Assembly: GCF_900636545.1 (NCBI RefSeq)
Contig: NZ_LR134290.1
Span: 1,488,001-1,552,000, forward strand
Direction: 5' to 3'
Origin: Pseudomonas mendocina
GTDB lineage: Bacteria > Pseudomonadota > Gammaproteobacteria > Pseudomonadales > Pseudomonadaceae
Length of the DNA: 64,000 nucleotides
The notes below the pieces were generated by a model that was not told the origin of the DNA, did not search any database, and was given only the letters and a program-made list of their open reading frames with translations. How positions within the stretch are numbered: position 1 is the stretch's first letter; each line of letters begins with the position of its first letter. Below are positions 18,563-26,688 of the stretch, piece by piece. The translations under genes and the position numbers were made by a program.

Positions 18563-18574
18563 TGGACTAGTCCA
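18563..18574. promoter_or_regulatory. Candidate GntR operator, autoregulatory side
   Basis: TGGACTAGTCCA, a perfect 12-base palindrome, lies 15 bases before the GntR ATG. A looser AGACT-AGTCT inverted repeat lies at 18507-18520. Together with 18300-18311 these suggest one regulator controlling both directions. Confidence 0.5.
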
Positions 18575-18588
18575 AAGGGGAGAAATTG

Positions 18589-19305
18589 ATGCGCGAAGAA
18601 GCGCCACGGGCCGTCACCATCATCTGCCGTGCCTTGCAGGAGCAGATCGACCGGGGTCTGTTGCCCTCCGGCAGCAAGTTGCCGGCCGAGCGCAAGCTCA
18701 GTGAATTGTTCGATACCACGCGCATCACCTTGCGCGAGGCGCTCGGCCAGCTGGAAGCTCAGGGGCTGGTCTACCGCGAGGAGCGTCGTGGCTGGTTCGT
18801 TTCGCCAGCCCGGGTAGCCTACAACCCGCTGGTTCGAACCCATTTCCACGCCATGGTCGCGGAACAGGGGCGGGTACCGGCTACCGAGGTGCTGAGTGCG
18901 CGCTTGATGCCCGCCACTGCGCAAATCTGCCAGGTGCTGGAGTTGCCCGCACTGTCGAGTGTCTATCAGGTGTGTCGTGCACGACGTATCGATGGGCGGC
19001 TGGTGCTGTATGTCGAGCACTACCTCAACCCGACCTACTTCCCCGGCATCCTCGACTTCGACCTGACGCGCTCACTGACCGATCTCTACGCCAGCGAGTA
19101 CGGCATTTACTATGGGCGCGTGCGTTTCGACATGGTGCCCACCGCACTGCACGCCGAAGCCGCAGCCAGCCTCAGGGTGGCGCCCGGCAGCCCGGCGCTG
19201 CGCATTACCCGGGTCAACCGCGACCAGCACGGGCGCATCATCGACTGCGACCTGGAGTTCTGGCGCCACGACGCCATCCACGTCAGCGTCGAAGTGCCCG
19301 AATAG
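18589..19305 (+). CDS. GntR/HutC-family regulator with UTRA domain
   Basis: This is a 238-residue regulator. The N-terminal winged helix (KLPAERKLSELFDTTRITLREALGQLEAQGLVYREERRGWFV) is typical GntR. The C-terminal 140 residues fit the UTRA ligand domain of the HutC/PhnF group (SSVYQVCRARRIDGRLVLYVEHYLNP). The ATG at 18589 follows GGGGAGA; a TTG codon just before it is not needed. It faces the ABC importer operon across about 315 bases with shared palindromes, so it probably represses that operon until the organophosphate ligand binds. Confidence 0.88.
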   Translation: MREEAPRAVTIICRALQEQIDRGLLPSGSKLPAERKLSELFDTTRITLREALGQLEAQGLVYREERRGWFVSPARVAYNPLVRTHFHAMVAEQGRVPATEVLSARLMPATAQICQVLELPALSSVYQVCRARRIDGRLVLYVEHYLNPTYFPGILDFDLTRSLTDLYASEYGIYYGRVRFDMVPTALHAEAAASLRVAPGSPALRITRVNRDQHGRIIDCDLEFWRHDAIHVSVEVPE

Positions 19306-19505
19306 GATTCGCTGCGCGCATCTAGGTGGCCGACCGACTTCTAATCTCCAGTGCACAAGACGGGGCGGGTTCAAAACGGGGGAGGTCGGTGTGCATGGCG
19401 CACCCTACCGTTCATCGGCTTCATCGATGTTTTTCCGGCCAATGTCGAAATACCTTCGTCGAGTTCGACTATCCAGTACCCACCGCACAGGAACTGGAGC
19501 GCGCC

Positions 19506-19868
19506 ATGAAATACCTCTGTCTCGTTTACGCCAACGAACAGGAGCTGCACAGCTCCCCCGAAAGCCCCCATGACAGTGAGTGCCACGCCTATGCCCAGCG
19601 TGTGCAGGAGAGTGGGCGCATGCTCGCCGCCGAGGCGCTGCAGTCGGTGCAGAGCGCCACCACGGTGCGCATGCGTGGCGGCAAGCTGGCGATCACCGAT
19701 GGCCCCTTCGCCGAAACCAAGGAGCAACTGGCTGGCTTCTACCTGATCGAGGCGCGCGATCTCAACGAGGCCATCCAACTCGCCGGCCACATTCCCGCTG
19801 CGCGAGTCGGCTGTGTCGAAGTGCGGCCGATTCGCCAACTGGATATCGACCCGGCCGCGCAGCGCTGA
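19506..19868 (+). CDS. YCII-domain protein
   Basis: This is a 120-residue protein with the YCII/DGPF fold: MKYLCLVYANE at the start, then KLAITDGPFAETKEQLAGFYLIEARDLNEAIQLA. The DGPFAETKE segment is the family hallmark. Such small ferredoxin-like proteins often sit with ECF sigma genes, but no sigma factor is next to this one. It is followed after 27 bases by a DUF899 gene in the same direction, and the three genes at 19506-21123 look like one transcript. Biochemical role not known. Confidence 0.85.
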   Translation: MKYLCLVYANEQELHSSPESPHDSECHAYAQRVQESGRMLAAEALQSVQSATTVRMRGGKLAITDGPFAETKEQLAGFYLIEARDLNEAIQLAGHIPAARVGCVEVRPIRQLDIDPAAQR

Positions 19869-19895
19869 GTCGTCATCGCTCATCGGAGAACTCTT

Positions 19896-20678
19896 ATGGA
19901 TCGTCGCTATATCCCCGAAGTCGCCACGCGCGAGCAATGGCTGGCCGCGCGCAAGGCCCTGCTCGAGCAGGAAAAGGCCCTGACCCGTCAGCGCGATGCG
20001 CTCAACCGTGCCCGCCGTGCCTTACCCATGGTGCTGGTGGAGGAGGATTACCGCTTCGATGGCCCGCATGGTGAGGTCGGACTGGAGGCGCTGTTCGACG
20101 GTCGCAGCCAGTTGATCGTCTATCACTTCATGTACCACATGGATCGTGGAGAAGGCTGCGATGGCTGTTCCTGCCTGGTGGACAACATCGGTCACCAGTC
20201 CCACCTGCATGCCCGGGACACCAATCTGGTGTTGGTTTCGCGCGCGCCACTGGCCGATCTCGAAGCGTTCAAGCGGCGTATGGGCTGGACCCTGCCCTGG
20301 TACAGCTCATACGGCAGCCACTTCAACTACGACTACCACGCCACCACCGACGAGCAGGTCGCGCCGGTCGAGTACAACTACCGCGACAAGGAGGAACTGG
20401 AGCGCCTGGGCCTGACGTACCACGTGCAGGGCGAGCAGCCTGGCGTCAGTGTGTTCCTGCGTGAGGGCGGGCGCATCTATCACACCTACTCCACCTATGG
20501 CCGAGGCGTGGAGATGCTGATGAGCAGCTTCCATTTCCTCGACTTCACGCCCTTTGGCCGTGGCGAAGGCTGGGACGGCATGCCCGACCTGGACGGCAAG
20601 GGCCTTAACTGGACACGCCTGCATGACGAGTACGAGCAGGCGGCGCCCATCCATGATTGCTGCGGCCACAAGGCCTGA
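19896..20678 (+). CDS. DUF899 thioredoxin-like protein
   Basis: This is a 260-residue protein of the DUF899 family. Visible marks are VATREQWLAARKALLEQEKALTRQRDAL at the N-terminus, VYHFMYHM, and the cysteine cluster GEGCDGCSCLVDNI in a thioredoxin-like core, with WYSSYGSHFNYDY later. Function is unknown; a redox role is suggested by the fold. Middle gene of a likely three-gene unit. Confidence 0.88.
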   Translation: MDRRYIPEVATREQWLAARKALLEQEKALTRQRDALNRARRALPMVLVEEDYRFDGPHGEVGLEALFDGRSQLIVYHFMYHMDRGEGCDGCSCLVDNIGHQSHLHARDTNLVLVSRAPLADLEAFKRRMGWTLPWYSSYGSHFNYDYHATTDEQVAPVEYNYRDKEELERLGLTYHVQGEQPGVSVFLREGGRIYHTYSTYGRGVEMLMSSFHFLDFTPFGRGEGWDGMPDLDGKGLNWTRLHDEYEQAAPIHDCCGHKA

Positions 20679-20700
20679 ACCCCTGCGAAGGAGAAACCCC

Positions 20701-21123
20701 ATGAGTCAGCATGAACTGCAAGATGCACTGAACAGCTGGACCGACGCCTGCCGCAGCAAGGATGTGGCGCGCATCATGAGTCATTACGTGGAGGACCTGG
20801 TCGCCTACGACGCTGTCGGCCCACTGCGTTTCCAGGGGCGCCCGGCGTATCAGGCGCATTGGCAGGCCTGCATGGAAATGTGCAGCGGTGAGGGCCGCTT
20901 CGAGCCGCACGAGCCGATCTTCACCGTCAGTGGTGACCTGGGCGTGACCCACTATCTGCTGCAATGCGGCGGCACCAATGACAAGGGCGAGCTGGAAACC
21001 TGCTGGATGCGCGTGACCCAGTGCCTGCGCCGCCAGGGCGGTCGCTGGCTGATCTTTCACGAGCACTTCTCCGCGCCTTGCGATATGCAAAGTGGCAAGA
21101 CGCTGTTCGACCTGCAGCCCTGA
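20701..21123 (+). CDS. SnoaL-like (NTF2 fold) small protein
   Basis: This is a 140-residue protein starting after AAGGAG. Sequence such as ALNSWTDACRSKDVARIMSHYVEDLVAYDAVGPL and GGRWLIFHEHFSAP fits the DUF4440/SnoaL cone-shaped NTF2 fold seen in polyketide cyclases and steroid-isomerase-like proteins. It closes the YCII-DUF899 unit. No catalytic assignment can be made. Confidence 0.8.
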   Translation: MSQHELQDALNSWTDACRSKDVARIMSHYVEDLVAYDAVGPLRFQGRPAYQAHWQACMEMCSGEGRFEPHEPIFTVSGDLGVTHYLLQCGGTNDKGELETCWMRVTQCLRRQGGRWLIFHEHFSAPCDMQSGKTLFDLQP

Positions 21124-21204
21124 TGACCCGTTAAAAGCCTGCTGCGCGTTGGCCATGCTGCGTTGTAACCGGGCTCGCGCACGAGTTGCTTCTGCGGCAA
21201 CGAG

Positions 21205-21741
21205 TTACTGACGCCCCAGCGCCGCGCAGGACGGCTCGTAGTTCTGTTGGCAGGCGCTCTGGTACAGGCGCTGGGCCTGGTCGGGGTCGCGCGATACACC
21301 TCCCTCGCCACGACGATAGAGGTTGCCCAGTACATGCTGGGCCATGGGGTTGCCCGCGGCGGCTGACTGGTTGAGGTACTTGAGCATGTCGCGCTGGTTG
21401 GCGAACTCTGGTGCATCACGCCCGGTATAGAGGTAGGCCAGGCTTACCGCAGCCATGGCATGGCCCTTGTCGGCGGCCTGCTTCCACCAGTACTCGGCCT
21501 GCTTGAGGTTCTTCTTCGGCTGGCCGACGAAGTAACTGCTGCCGAGCTGGAACTGGCTGTCCAGATCACCGCGTTGGGCCTTCTGGCGCAACTGATCCTG
21601 TTCGGTCTGGGTGATGGGCTGCTCGGCCTGCGACTGATCGTCGGGCTTGGCGGAATCAGGCTCACGCCCGGCACAGCCCGCTAACAAAGCGAGCGCGAGC
21701 AGGGCAGAGGTGGCATGAAAAAGCTTGAATGGACTGGACAT
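21205..21741 (-). CDS. Sel1-repeat lipoprotein
   Basis: This is a 178-residue precursor. The lipobox LLAGC, after the hydrophobic stretch ATSALLALALLAG, predicts acylation at the cysteine and membrane anchoring. The mature part has SEL1-type helical repeats (LDSQFQLGSSYFVG, AMAAVSLAYLYTGRD, PMAQHVLGNLYRRGEGG), a scaffold for protein contacts. The ATG at 21741 gives the proper signal sequence. It stands alone and its partner is unknown. Confidence 0.85.
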   Translation of the reverse strand: MSSPFKLFHATSALLALALLAGCAGREPDSAKPDDQSQAEQPITQTEQDQLRQKAQRGDLDSQFQLGSSYFVGQPKKNLKQAEYWWKQAADKGHAMAAVSLAYLYTGRDAPEFANQRDMLKYLNQSAAAGNPMAQHVLGNLYRRGEGGVSRDPDQAQRLYQSACQQNYEPSCAALGRQ

Positions 21742-21893
21742 GGCAGTGGGCTCCCTGGGCGAGAAAACGAGGCAAGTCGCTGTTAGGCCTGCCTCGCTCA
21801 CCTTAGTTCGCTCGGATGCGCCTGAGCAGTGTCGACTTCACACTCGTGCCATGAACTGCAATCCTGAGCGTTGATTTTGCTCAAGAGGCAGCC

Positions 21894-23021
21894 ATGAAGA
21901 TCAGTGCGGATTTCGACAGCGGCAATATCCAGGTCATCGACGCCAGTGACCCGCAACATGTATTGCTGGCCATGCGGCCGGATCTCAACAGCCACCATTT
22001 CCAGTGGTTTCACTTTCAGGTCGCTGGTCTGCAGCCAGGCCAGCGTTATGGCTTCAACCTGACCAATGCCGGGCAATCGGCCTATAACCGCGCCTGGGAC
22101 GGTTACCAGGCCGCGGCCAGTTACGACCAGCAGGACTGGTTTCGCGTACCGACCCGCTATCAGGACGGTCAGTTGCACTTCGAGTTGCAGGCCGAGCACG
22201 AGCGTGTCTGGTTCGCTTATTTCGAGCCCTACCCGCGAGCGCGACACGAGCGCCTGATTGCCAAGGCACTGGAAGACGGCGCCGAGTTGGTGGCCAGTGG
22301 CAGAAGCCTGGAGGGGCGTGATATCCAACTGCTGCGTATCGGCGGCCAGGCAGGCGCCGCGCGTAAGCTATGGATCATTGCCCAGCAGCACCCCGGCGAG
22401 CACATGGCCGAGTGGTTCATGGAAGGGCTGATCGAGCGCCTGCAGAATCCACAGGACGCCGAGATTGTCGCGTTGCTGCGCGAGGCCGAGTTCTATCTGG
22501 TGCCGAACATGAACCCGGACGGCGCCTATCGTGGTCACCTGCGCACCAATTACGCCGGACAGGACCTCAATCGTGCCTGGCAGTCGGCCAGCTCGGAGCG
22601 CAGCCCGGAAGTGCTGTTCGTGCTGCAGCATATGCAGCGCATCGGTGTTGACCTGTTCCTCGATATCCATGGCGACGAGGAAATCCCTCATGTGTTCACC
22701 GCCGGCTGCGAAGGCAATCCGGGCTACACCCCACGGCTGGCAGCGTTGGAAGAAGACTTCCGCAGTCGTCTTGTGGCTATCGGCGCCGAGTTCCAGACCC
22801 GCTTCGGTTATCCGCGAGATGAGCCGGGCCAGGCCAACCTGACCCTGGCCTGCAATGCGGTGGGCGAGGCCTTCGATTGCCTGTCGTTCACCATCGAGAT
22901 GCCGTTCAAGGACCACGATGACAACCCGCAGCCACGCACCGGCTGGAACGGCGCGCGCTCGCAGAAGCTGGGGCAGGATGTATTGACGGTACTGGCGCAG
23001 ATGGCCGCGACCCTGAGGTAG
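21894..23021 (+). CDS. M14 cytosolic carboxypeptidase-like protein
   Basis: This is a 375-residue protein in two parts: an N-terminal beta-sandwich (1-120, with HFQWFHFQVAGL) and an M14 zinc carboxypeptidase domain. The zinc ligands are H166, E169 (QQHPGEHMAEW) and H259 (LDIHGDEE), with catalytic E335 (FTIEMPFKD). The N-terminal domain and the NPDGAYRGHLRTNYAGQDLNRAW stretch place it with the cytosolic carboxypeptidase/Nna1-like group. No signal peptide. In eukaryotes such enzymes trim glutamates from tubulin; the bacterial substrate is unknown. Confidence 0.88.
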   Translation: MKISADFDSGNIQVIDASDPQHVLLAMRPDLNSHHFQWFHFQVAGLQPGQRYGFNLTNAGQSAYNRAWDGYQAAASYDQQDWFRVPTRYQDGQLHFELQAEHERVWFAYFEPYPRARHERLIAKALEDGAELVASGRSLEGRDIQLLRIGGQAGAARKLWIIAQQHPGEHMAEWFMEGLIERLQNPQDAEIVALLREAEFYLVPNMNPDGAYRGHLRTNYAGQDLNRAWQSASSERSPEVLFVLQHMQRIGVDLFLDIHGDEEIPHVFTAGCEGNPGYTPRLAALEEDFRSRLVAIGAEFQTRFGYPRDEPGQANLTLACNAVGEAFDCLSFTIEMPFKDHDDNPQPRTGWNGARSQKLGQDVLTVLAQMAATLR

Positions 23022-23074
23022 GGTTCGCCGTGCGCACCGCTTCTCACGCAACAAGCCGGTGCGCACGGCGCACC
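23022..23074. repeat. Inverted repeat after the M14 gene
   Basis: Two facing copies of a GGTGCGCACGGCGCACC-type sequence flank a short spacer just past the carboxypeptidase stop. Same family as 12957-12974 and 61752-61810. It may act as a terminator or message-end stabiliser. Confidence 0.65.
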
Positions 23075-23116
23075 TTAAGGCTTAACTTGGCACGGGGTGC
23101 GTCAAGGTTGGCAGGC

Positions 23117-23142
23117 AAAAAAAGCCCGTCACGAGGACGGGC
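23117..23142 (-). terminator. Terminator of the OprD-family porin gene
   Basis: GCCCGTC-ACGAG-GACGGGC forms a 7-base-pair hairpin followed by seven T on the minus strand, about 50 bases after the porin stop. Confidence 0.9.
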
Positions 23143-23195
23143 GTAAAGTGCCGTTAACACACAGGAGTCAATAGGACGTAGTGAAGCGTCCGGTA

Positions 23196-24458
23196 TTACA
23201 GAATCGACAGCGGATAGTTGATGATCAGACGGTTCTCGTGCAGATCAGCGCCTACGTCGCGGCGTAGGTCGGAGTTGCGCCAGCGGATGCTCAGGTTCTT
23301 CAGCGAGCCTTCCTGGATGGTGTAGGCCAGCTCGGATTCACGAGACCACTCTTCAGCGTCGGTACGGCCACCAGTGTGGATGTTGGAGCCACTGGTGTAG
23401 CGGTTCATCAGGGTCAGACCTGGAATGCCCATACCGGCGAAGTTGTAGTCATGGCGAACCTGCCAGGAGCGCTCTTCCGGGGCGTCGAAGGCATTGGTAA
23501 AGCCATCGTTGACCAGCAAGCCGCCGCTTGCGCCGTCGATACGCATGAACTTGGTATCGCCGCTGAGCCTCTGGTAGGTCACGGTGAAGGTGTTGTTGCC
23601 GCGCTTGGCGGACAACGCGCCCTGGTACACCTTGTTGTCCAGGTTGCCGGCCTTGGCCGAGCCTTCTTCTTTACCCGTCACGTAACCGAGGTTGGCGCCC
23701 AGTACCCAGTCGCCGACCGGTTGGCTGTGGGTCAGTTGTGCGTAGCTCTGTTGGTAAACGTTTTCCAGGCGAGCGTGCCAGACGCCGACCATGGTGTTGT
23801 TACCGTTGAAGCGGTACTCACCGCCGGCGAAGTTGAAGTCGTCACCTTCTACGAGACCAAAGCCGGTACCCGAGTTGAAAGCCATTTCTTCGCGGCTGGC
23901 ATCATTACGCTGGCTGTTCTTCCAGAACTGGCCGCCGTAGAGGGTCAGGCCGTCGATTTCGTTGGAAGTGATCTGCGCGCCCTGGAAGGTTTGCGGCAGT
24001 GAGCGACCGTCGTCAGCACGCAGGATCGGCAGCACGGCGAACCACTCGCCGACCTTCAGCTCGGTCTTGGAGAACTTGGCTTTCGCGGCCACGGCGGTAC
24101 GACCGAAGTCATCGGCCTGGCGGCCATCGTCATGCACCGGCAGCAACTGGCTGCCCGGCGTGCCACGGCCGCCGTCGAGTTTTACCGCGTACAGGCCGAG
24201 TACATCGAGACCAAAACCGACGGTGCCCTGGGTGTAGCCAGAGCGGGCATCGAGAATGAAACTCTGGGTCCAGGCTTCGGCCTGACCCTGACCGCTTTGG
24301 GTTTGGTTGAGGAAGTTACGGTTGAAGTAGTAGTTGCGCAGGCCGAGGGTGACTTTGGCGTCGTCGACGAAGCCGGCAGCGTGCGTGGCGGTCGGCATAA
24401 CCAGGGCCAGAGCCGTGCTGCCGAGCAGGGCCAGTGGAACGATGTTGCGTGCGGTCAT
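23196..24458 (-). CDS. OprD-family outer-membrane porin
   Basis: This is a 420-residue precursor. The signal ends near ATHAAGFVDD, and the mature start FVDDAKVTLGLRNYYFNRNF is the hallmark of OprD/Opd/Occ porins. The remaining sequence alternates beta-strands and loops and ends in ENRLIINYPLSIL. These 18-strand channels carry small substrates such as amino acids or carboxylates; the substrate class cannot be read. The start at 24458 follows GGGAGC. It has its own terminator and a long upstream region with a candidate operator at 24720-24740. Confidence 0.93.
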   Translation of the reverse strand: MTARNIVPLALLGSTALALVMPTATHAAGFVDDAKVTLGLRNYYFNRNFLNQTQSGQGQAEAWTQSFILDARSGYTQGTVGFGLDVLGLYAVKLDGGRGTPGSQLLPVHDDGRQADDFGRTAVAAKAKFSKTELKVGEWFAVLPILRADDGRSLPQTFQGAQITSNEIDGLTLYGGQFWKNSQRNDASREEMAFNSGTGFGLVEGDDFNFAGGEYRFNGNNTMVGVWHARLENVYQQSYAQLTHSQPVGDWVLGANLGYVTGKEEGSAKAGNLDNKVYQGALSAKRGNNTFTVTYQRLSGDTKFMRIDGASGGLLVNDGFTNAFDAPEERSWQVRHDYNFAGMGIPGLTLMNRYTSGSNIHTGGRTDAEEWSRESELAYTIQEGSLKNLSIRWRNSDLRRDVGADLHENRLIINYPLSIL

Positions 24459-24943
24459 TATTGATGTGCTCCCAGTTTTTGAACGAACCATCCCCTGCTG
24501 GTCTGCATCAGGACCGGCATGATGGGAATGTTGTGTTTGCCCCGTAGAGGGCGACAGCCCGGCCGAACGCGGCCGGTCATTGCTGGTGGCTGGCGTCAGC
24601 CTCCGGCGAATCCGGGTCTAAGGCGTGCGGTGGCGATGAGTGCCGGGCAGGCGAGGCGCTGCTGTGCTGAGGGAGAGGCGAGGGTAGTCATATTCTGGCC
24701 CTGATTCTTGTTGTTATCGTTGTCATATGTCGTCATACAACTTGCTGGATTATCGACAGCATTTTCATCGCTTGTCAACGCATGGCTAGACGAAAGTCTG
24801 AGTGATACATGCCGGTAAAGACTGGGTATAACGGCGTTGTGGAACTATCACGGCTCATGTGAAGACAGGGAAGCGACATTGGTCGGCTGTATTTTTGTTG
24901 TGTGATAACGTATGACAAATTTACTTACATCAAGGACTTACCC
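24459..24943. other. Divergent control region between porin and isomerase genes
   Basis: No gene seen in these 485 bases. They carry the promoters for the leftward porin and rightward isomerase genes. TATGACA-type half-sites occur at 24720-24740 in both orientations (TTGTCATATG and GTCATACAA) and again at 24909-24918, close to the isomerase start. These look like sites for one shared regulator, possibly GntR-type, which is not encoded nearby. Confidence 0.45.
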
Positions 24944-25297
24944 ATGCCGCATTGCCTGATCGAAGCTGCCCGCGAGGTAAGTGAGCTGATTGCGCCGCAG
25001 GAACTGGTGCAACTGGTGCATGACCAGGCGGCCGACAGTGGTCTGTTCCAGCCTGGTGAGGTCAAGGTGCGTTTGAGCCTGTACGAGCATCACTGTGTTG
25101 GCGGCGAGCCGGGTCTGTTCGTGCATCTGGTCTTCTACGTGCTGGCCGGCCGTAGTGATGCGGACAAGCGCGCCCTGTCCCGGCGTATCGTGCGGGCGCT
25201 GGTGGCGCGCCTGCCGCAGGTGCCGGCGATATCGCTGGATATGCGGGATATTCGTCGAGAGACCTTTAGCAATCGGCGCAATTGCCTGGAGGATTAA
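24944..25297 (+). CDS. 5-carboxymethyl-2-hydroxymuconate isomerase-family protein
   Basis: This is a 117-residue protein beginning with MPHC; Pro2 would be the catalytic N-terminal proline of the CHMI/tautomerase fold. [29 protein letters not shown] and [21 protein letters not shown] match the family. CHMI acts in homoprotocatechuate breakdown, but no other hpa/hpc genes are near, so this may be a stand-alone tautomerase. The start follows AAGGA. The stop overlaps the soxR stop from the other strand by a few bases. Confidence 0.82.
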   Translation: MPHCLIEAAREVSELIAPQELVQLVHDQAADSGLFQPGEVKVRLSLYEHHCVGGEPGLFVHLVFYVLAGRSDADKRALSRRIVRALVARLPQVPAISLDMRDIRRETFSNRRNCLED

Positions 25298-25752
25298 TCG
25301 CCTTCAAGCAGACGCGGACCACTTCCCTGGCTGCCCAGGCGATCCTCGGGGTTGCGTAGCGGACAGTCGGCCATTGATAGGCAGCCGCAACCGATGCAGC
25401 CGGTAAGTTGATCACGCAACCTGGTCAAACGCTCGATACGGGCGTCCAGTTCCTGTTTCCAATGCTGCGAAAAGCGCTGCCAATCGGCTGCGGTGGGCGT
25501 GTGATCCTGCGGTAGCGTGGCGAGGATCGCGCCGATATCCGCCAGCGGAATGCCCAGGCGCTGCGCCACCTTGATCAAGGCAACCCGGCGCAATATCTGC
25601 CGTGGATAACGACGCTGGTTACCAGCGTTGCGATGGCTGTGAATCAGCCCCTTGGCCTCGTAGAAATGCAGAGTGGAAACATTCACCCCGCTGCGCTCGG
25701 CGACCTGACCGACGGTGAGTGGCCGTTCCAGGCGTTCGTGTGATGCAGACAT
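25294..25752 (-). CDS. soxR: Redox-sensitive transcriptional activator SoxR
   Basis: This is a 152-residue MerR-family protein. The N-terminal winged helix reads [26 protein letters not shown] ... [23 protein letters not shown], followed by a dimerisation helix. The cysteine cluster [12 protein letters not shown] binds the [2Fe-2S] centre that senses redox-active compounds. In Pseudomonas SoxR responds to phenazines and similar molecules, not mainly superoxide. It faces an FMN reductase gene across a SoxR box. The start at 25752 gives the normal N-terminus. Confidence 0.95.
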   Translation of the reverse strand: MSASHERLERPLTVGQVAERSGVNVSTLHFYEAKGLIHSHRNAGNQRRYPRQILRRVALIKVAQRLGIPLADIGAILATLPQDHTPTAADWQRFSQHWKQELDARIERLTRLRDQLTGCIGCGCLSMADCPLRNPEDRLGSQGSGPRLLEGD

Positions 25753-25763
25753 GAAACTTCCTC

Positions 25764-25794
25764 TTGACCTCAAGTTAAGTTGAGGTTTTACCCT
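25764..25794 (+). promoter_or_regulatory. SoxR-controlled promoter
   Basis: The -35 TTGACC (25764-25769) and a weak -10 TACCCT (25789-25794) are separated by 19 bases, the over-long spacer typical of MerR/SoxR promoters. The spacer region holds ACCTCAAGTTAAGTTGAGGT (25767-25786), nearly identical to known SoxR boxes. It drives the FMN reductase gene and overlaps soxR's own leader. Confidence 0.85.
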
Positions 25795-25829
25795 CGCAGG
25801 CCTTGATAAACAACACCGAGGGTATCTCC

Positions 25830-26408
25830 ATGCAGGACCGCATTCGACTGGTACTGATTTACGGCAGTGTGCGTGAAGAGCGCTTCTGTGATCAGGTGGT
25901 GGCCTGGGCGCGTGAGCAGATCGAGCAACGTAGTGAGTTCGAGCTGAGCCTTGTCGATCCGGCCGTGATGTTCCGCCAGGCGGGTGAAGCGCAAGCCGTT
26001 GCCGAGCAACGCCATCAGTCGCTGCAGCATCTGCTGCGCGCCGACGCCTTTCTGATTGTCACCCCGGAGTACAACCACGGCTATCCGGCGGCGCTCAAGC
26101 AGTTCATCGACGAGGTGCCGGCATCCTGGGAAGCGCGGCCTGTGGGGTTCGTCAGCTATGGCGGGGTGTCCGGCGGGCTGCGTGCGGTGGAGCAACTGCG
26201 TCAGGTGCTGGCCGAACTTCATGCCATGACGGTGCGCAGCTCGGTGAGCTTCACCAATGCCTGGGAACAGTTCGACGATCAGGGGCGGTTGAGCGAGCCA
26301 CGACGTGCCAACTCGGCGATGGCGCATACGCTGGTGCAACTGAACTGGTGGGCACAGACGCTGCGTGCCGGCCGCGAGCGGGTGCCTTACGAGCGGATCA
26401 GGGGGTAG
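25830..26408 (+). CDS. NADPH-dependent FMN reductase (flavodoxin fold)
   Basis: This is a 192-residue flavodoxin-fold protein. [19 protein letters not shown] binds the flavin phosphate, and [22 protein letters not shown] is the family motif. It belongs to the NADPH:FMN reductase/azoreductase-like group, which reduces flavin or quinone-like compounds with NADPH. The upstream SoxR box makes it a likely member of the SoxR regulon, for handling redox-cycling compounds. The ATG at 25830 is chosen because it starts the conserved fold; an in-frame upstream codon at 25803 exists. Confidence 0.88.
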   Translation: MQDRIRLVLIYGSVREERFCDQVVAWAREQIEQRSEFELSLVDPAVMFRQAGEAQAVAEQRHQSLQHLLRADAFLIVTPEYNHGYPAALKQFIDEVPASWEARPVGFVSYGGVSGGLRAVEQLRQVLAELHAMTVRSSVSFTNAWEQFDDQGRLSEPRRANSAMAHTLVQLNWWAQTLRAGRERVPYERIRG

Positions 26409-26414
26409 AGACGA

Positions 26415-26554
26415 CGTAGCCCGGATGCAATCCGGGAGCTTCTGAGGGGCTCTCCGGGTTGCATCCGGGCTACGAGATTTTCGCGGACAAGTCCGCTCCC
26501 GTAAATCCAGCAACTCTATCTCGCTGCTTCTGTGGGAGCGGACTTGTCCGCGAA
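26415..26554. repeat. Two inverted REP pairs
   Basis: Facing GTAGCCCGGATGCAATCCGGG copies (26415-26474) are followed by facing copies of the GGGAGCGGACTTGTCCGCGAA family (26480-26500 and 26534-26554). Two repeat families are thus stacked between convergent genes, the reductase and gcvT. Confidence 0.85.
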
Positions 26555-26610
26555 TGGCATTGGTAGCGGGCTGCTGTTTCTGACCTAAAGCGACGCTGGC
26601 GGCGCGGTTG

Positions 26611-26643
26611 AAGCCCCTCCGAAAATAATCCGGGCAGGGGCTT
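26611..26643 (-). terminator. Possible terminator hairpin after gcvT
   Basis: AAGCCCCT and AGGGGCTT face each other across a 17-base loop, about 45 bases past the gcvT stop. No long T run follows, so the call is tentative. Confidence 0.45.
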
Positions 26644-26688
26644 GTTCACCAGGCTGATGTCGCTTTCGCATCATGCCCTGCGAAGCCC

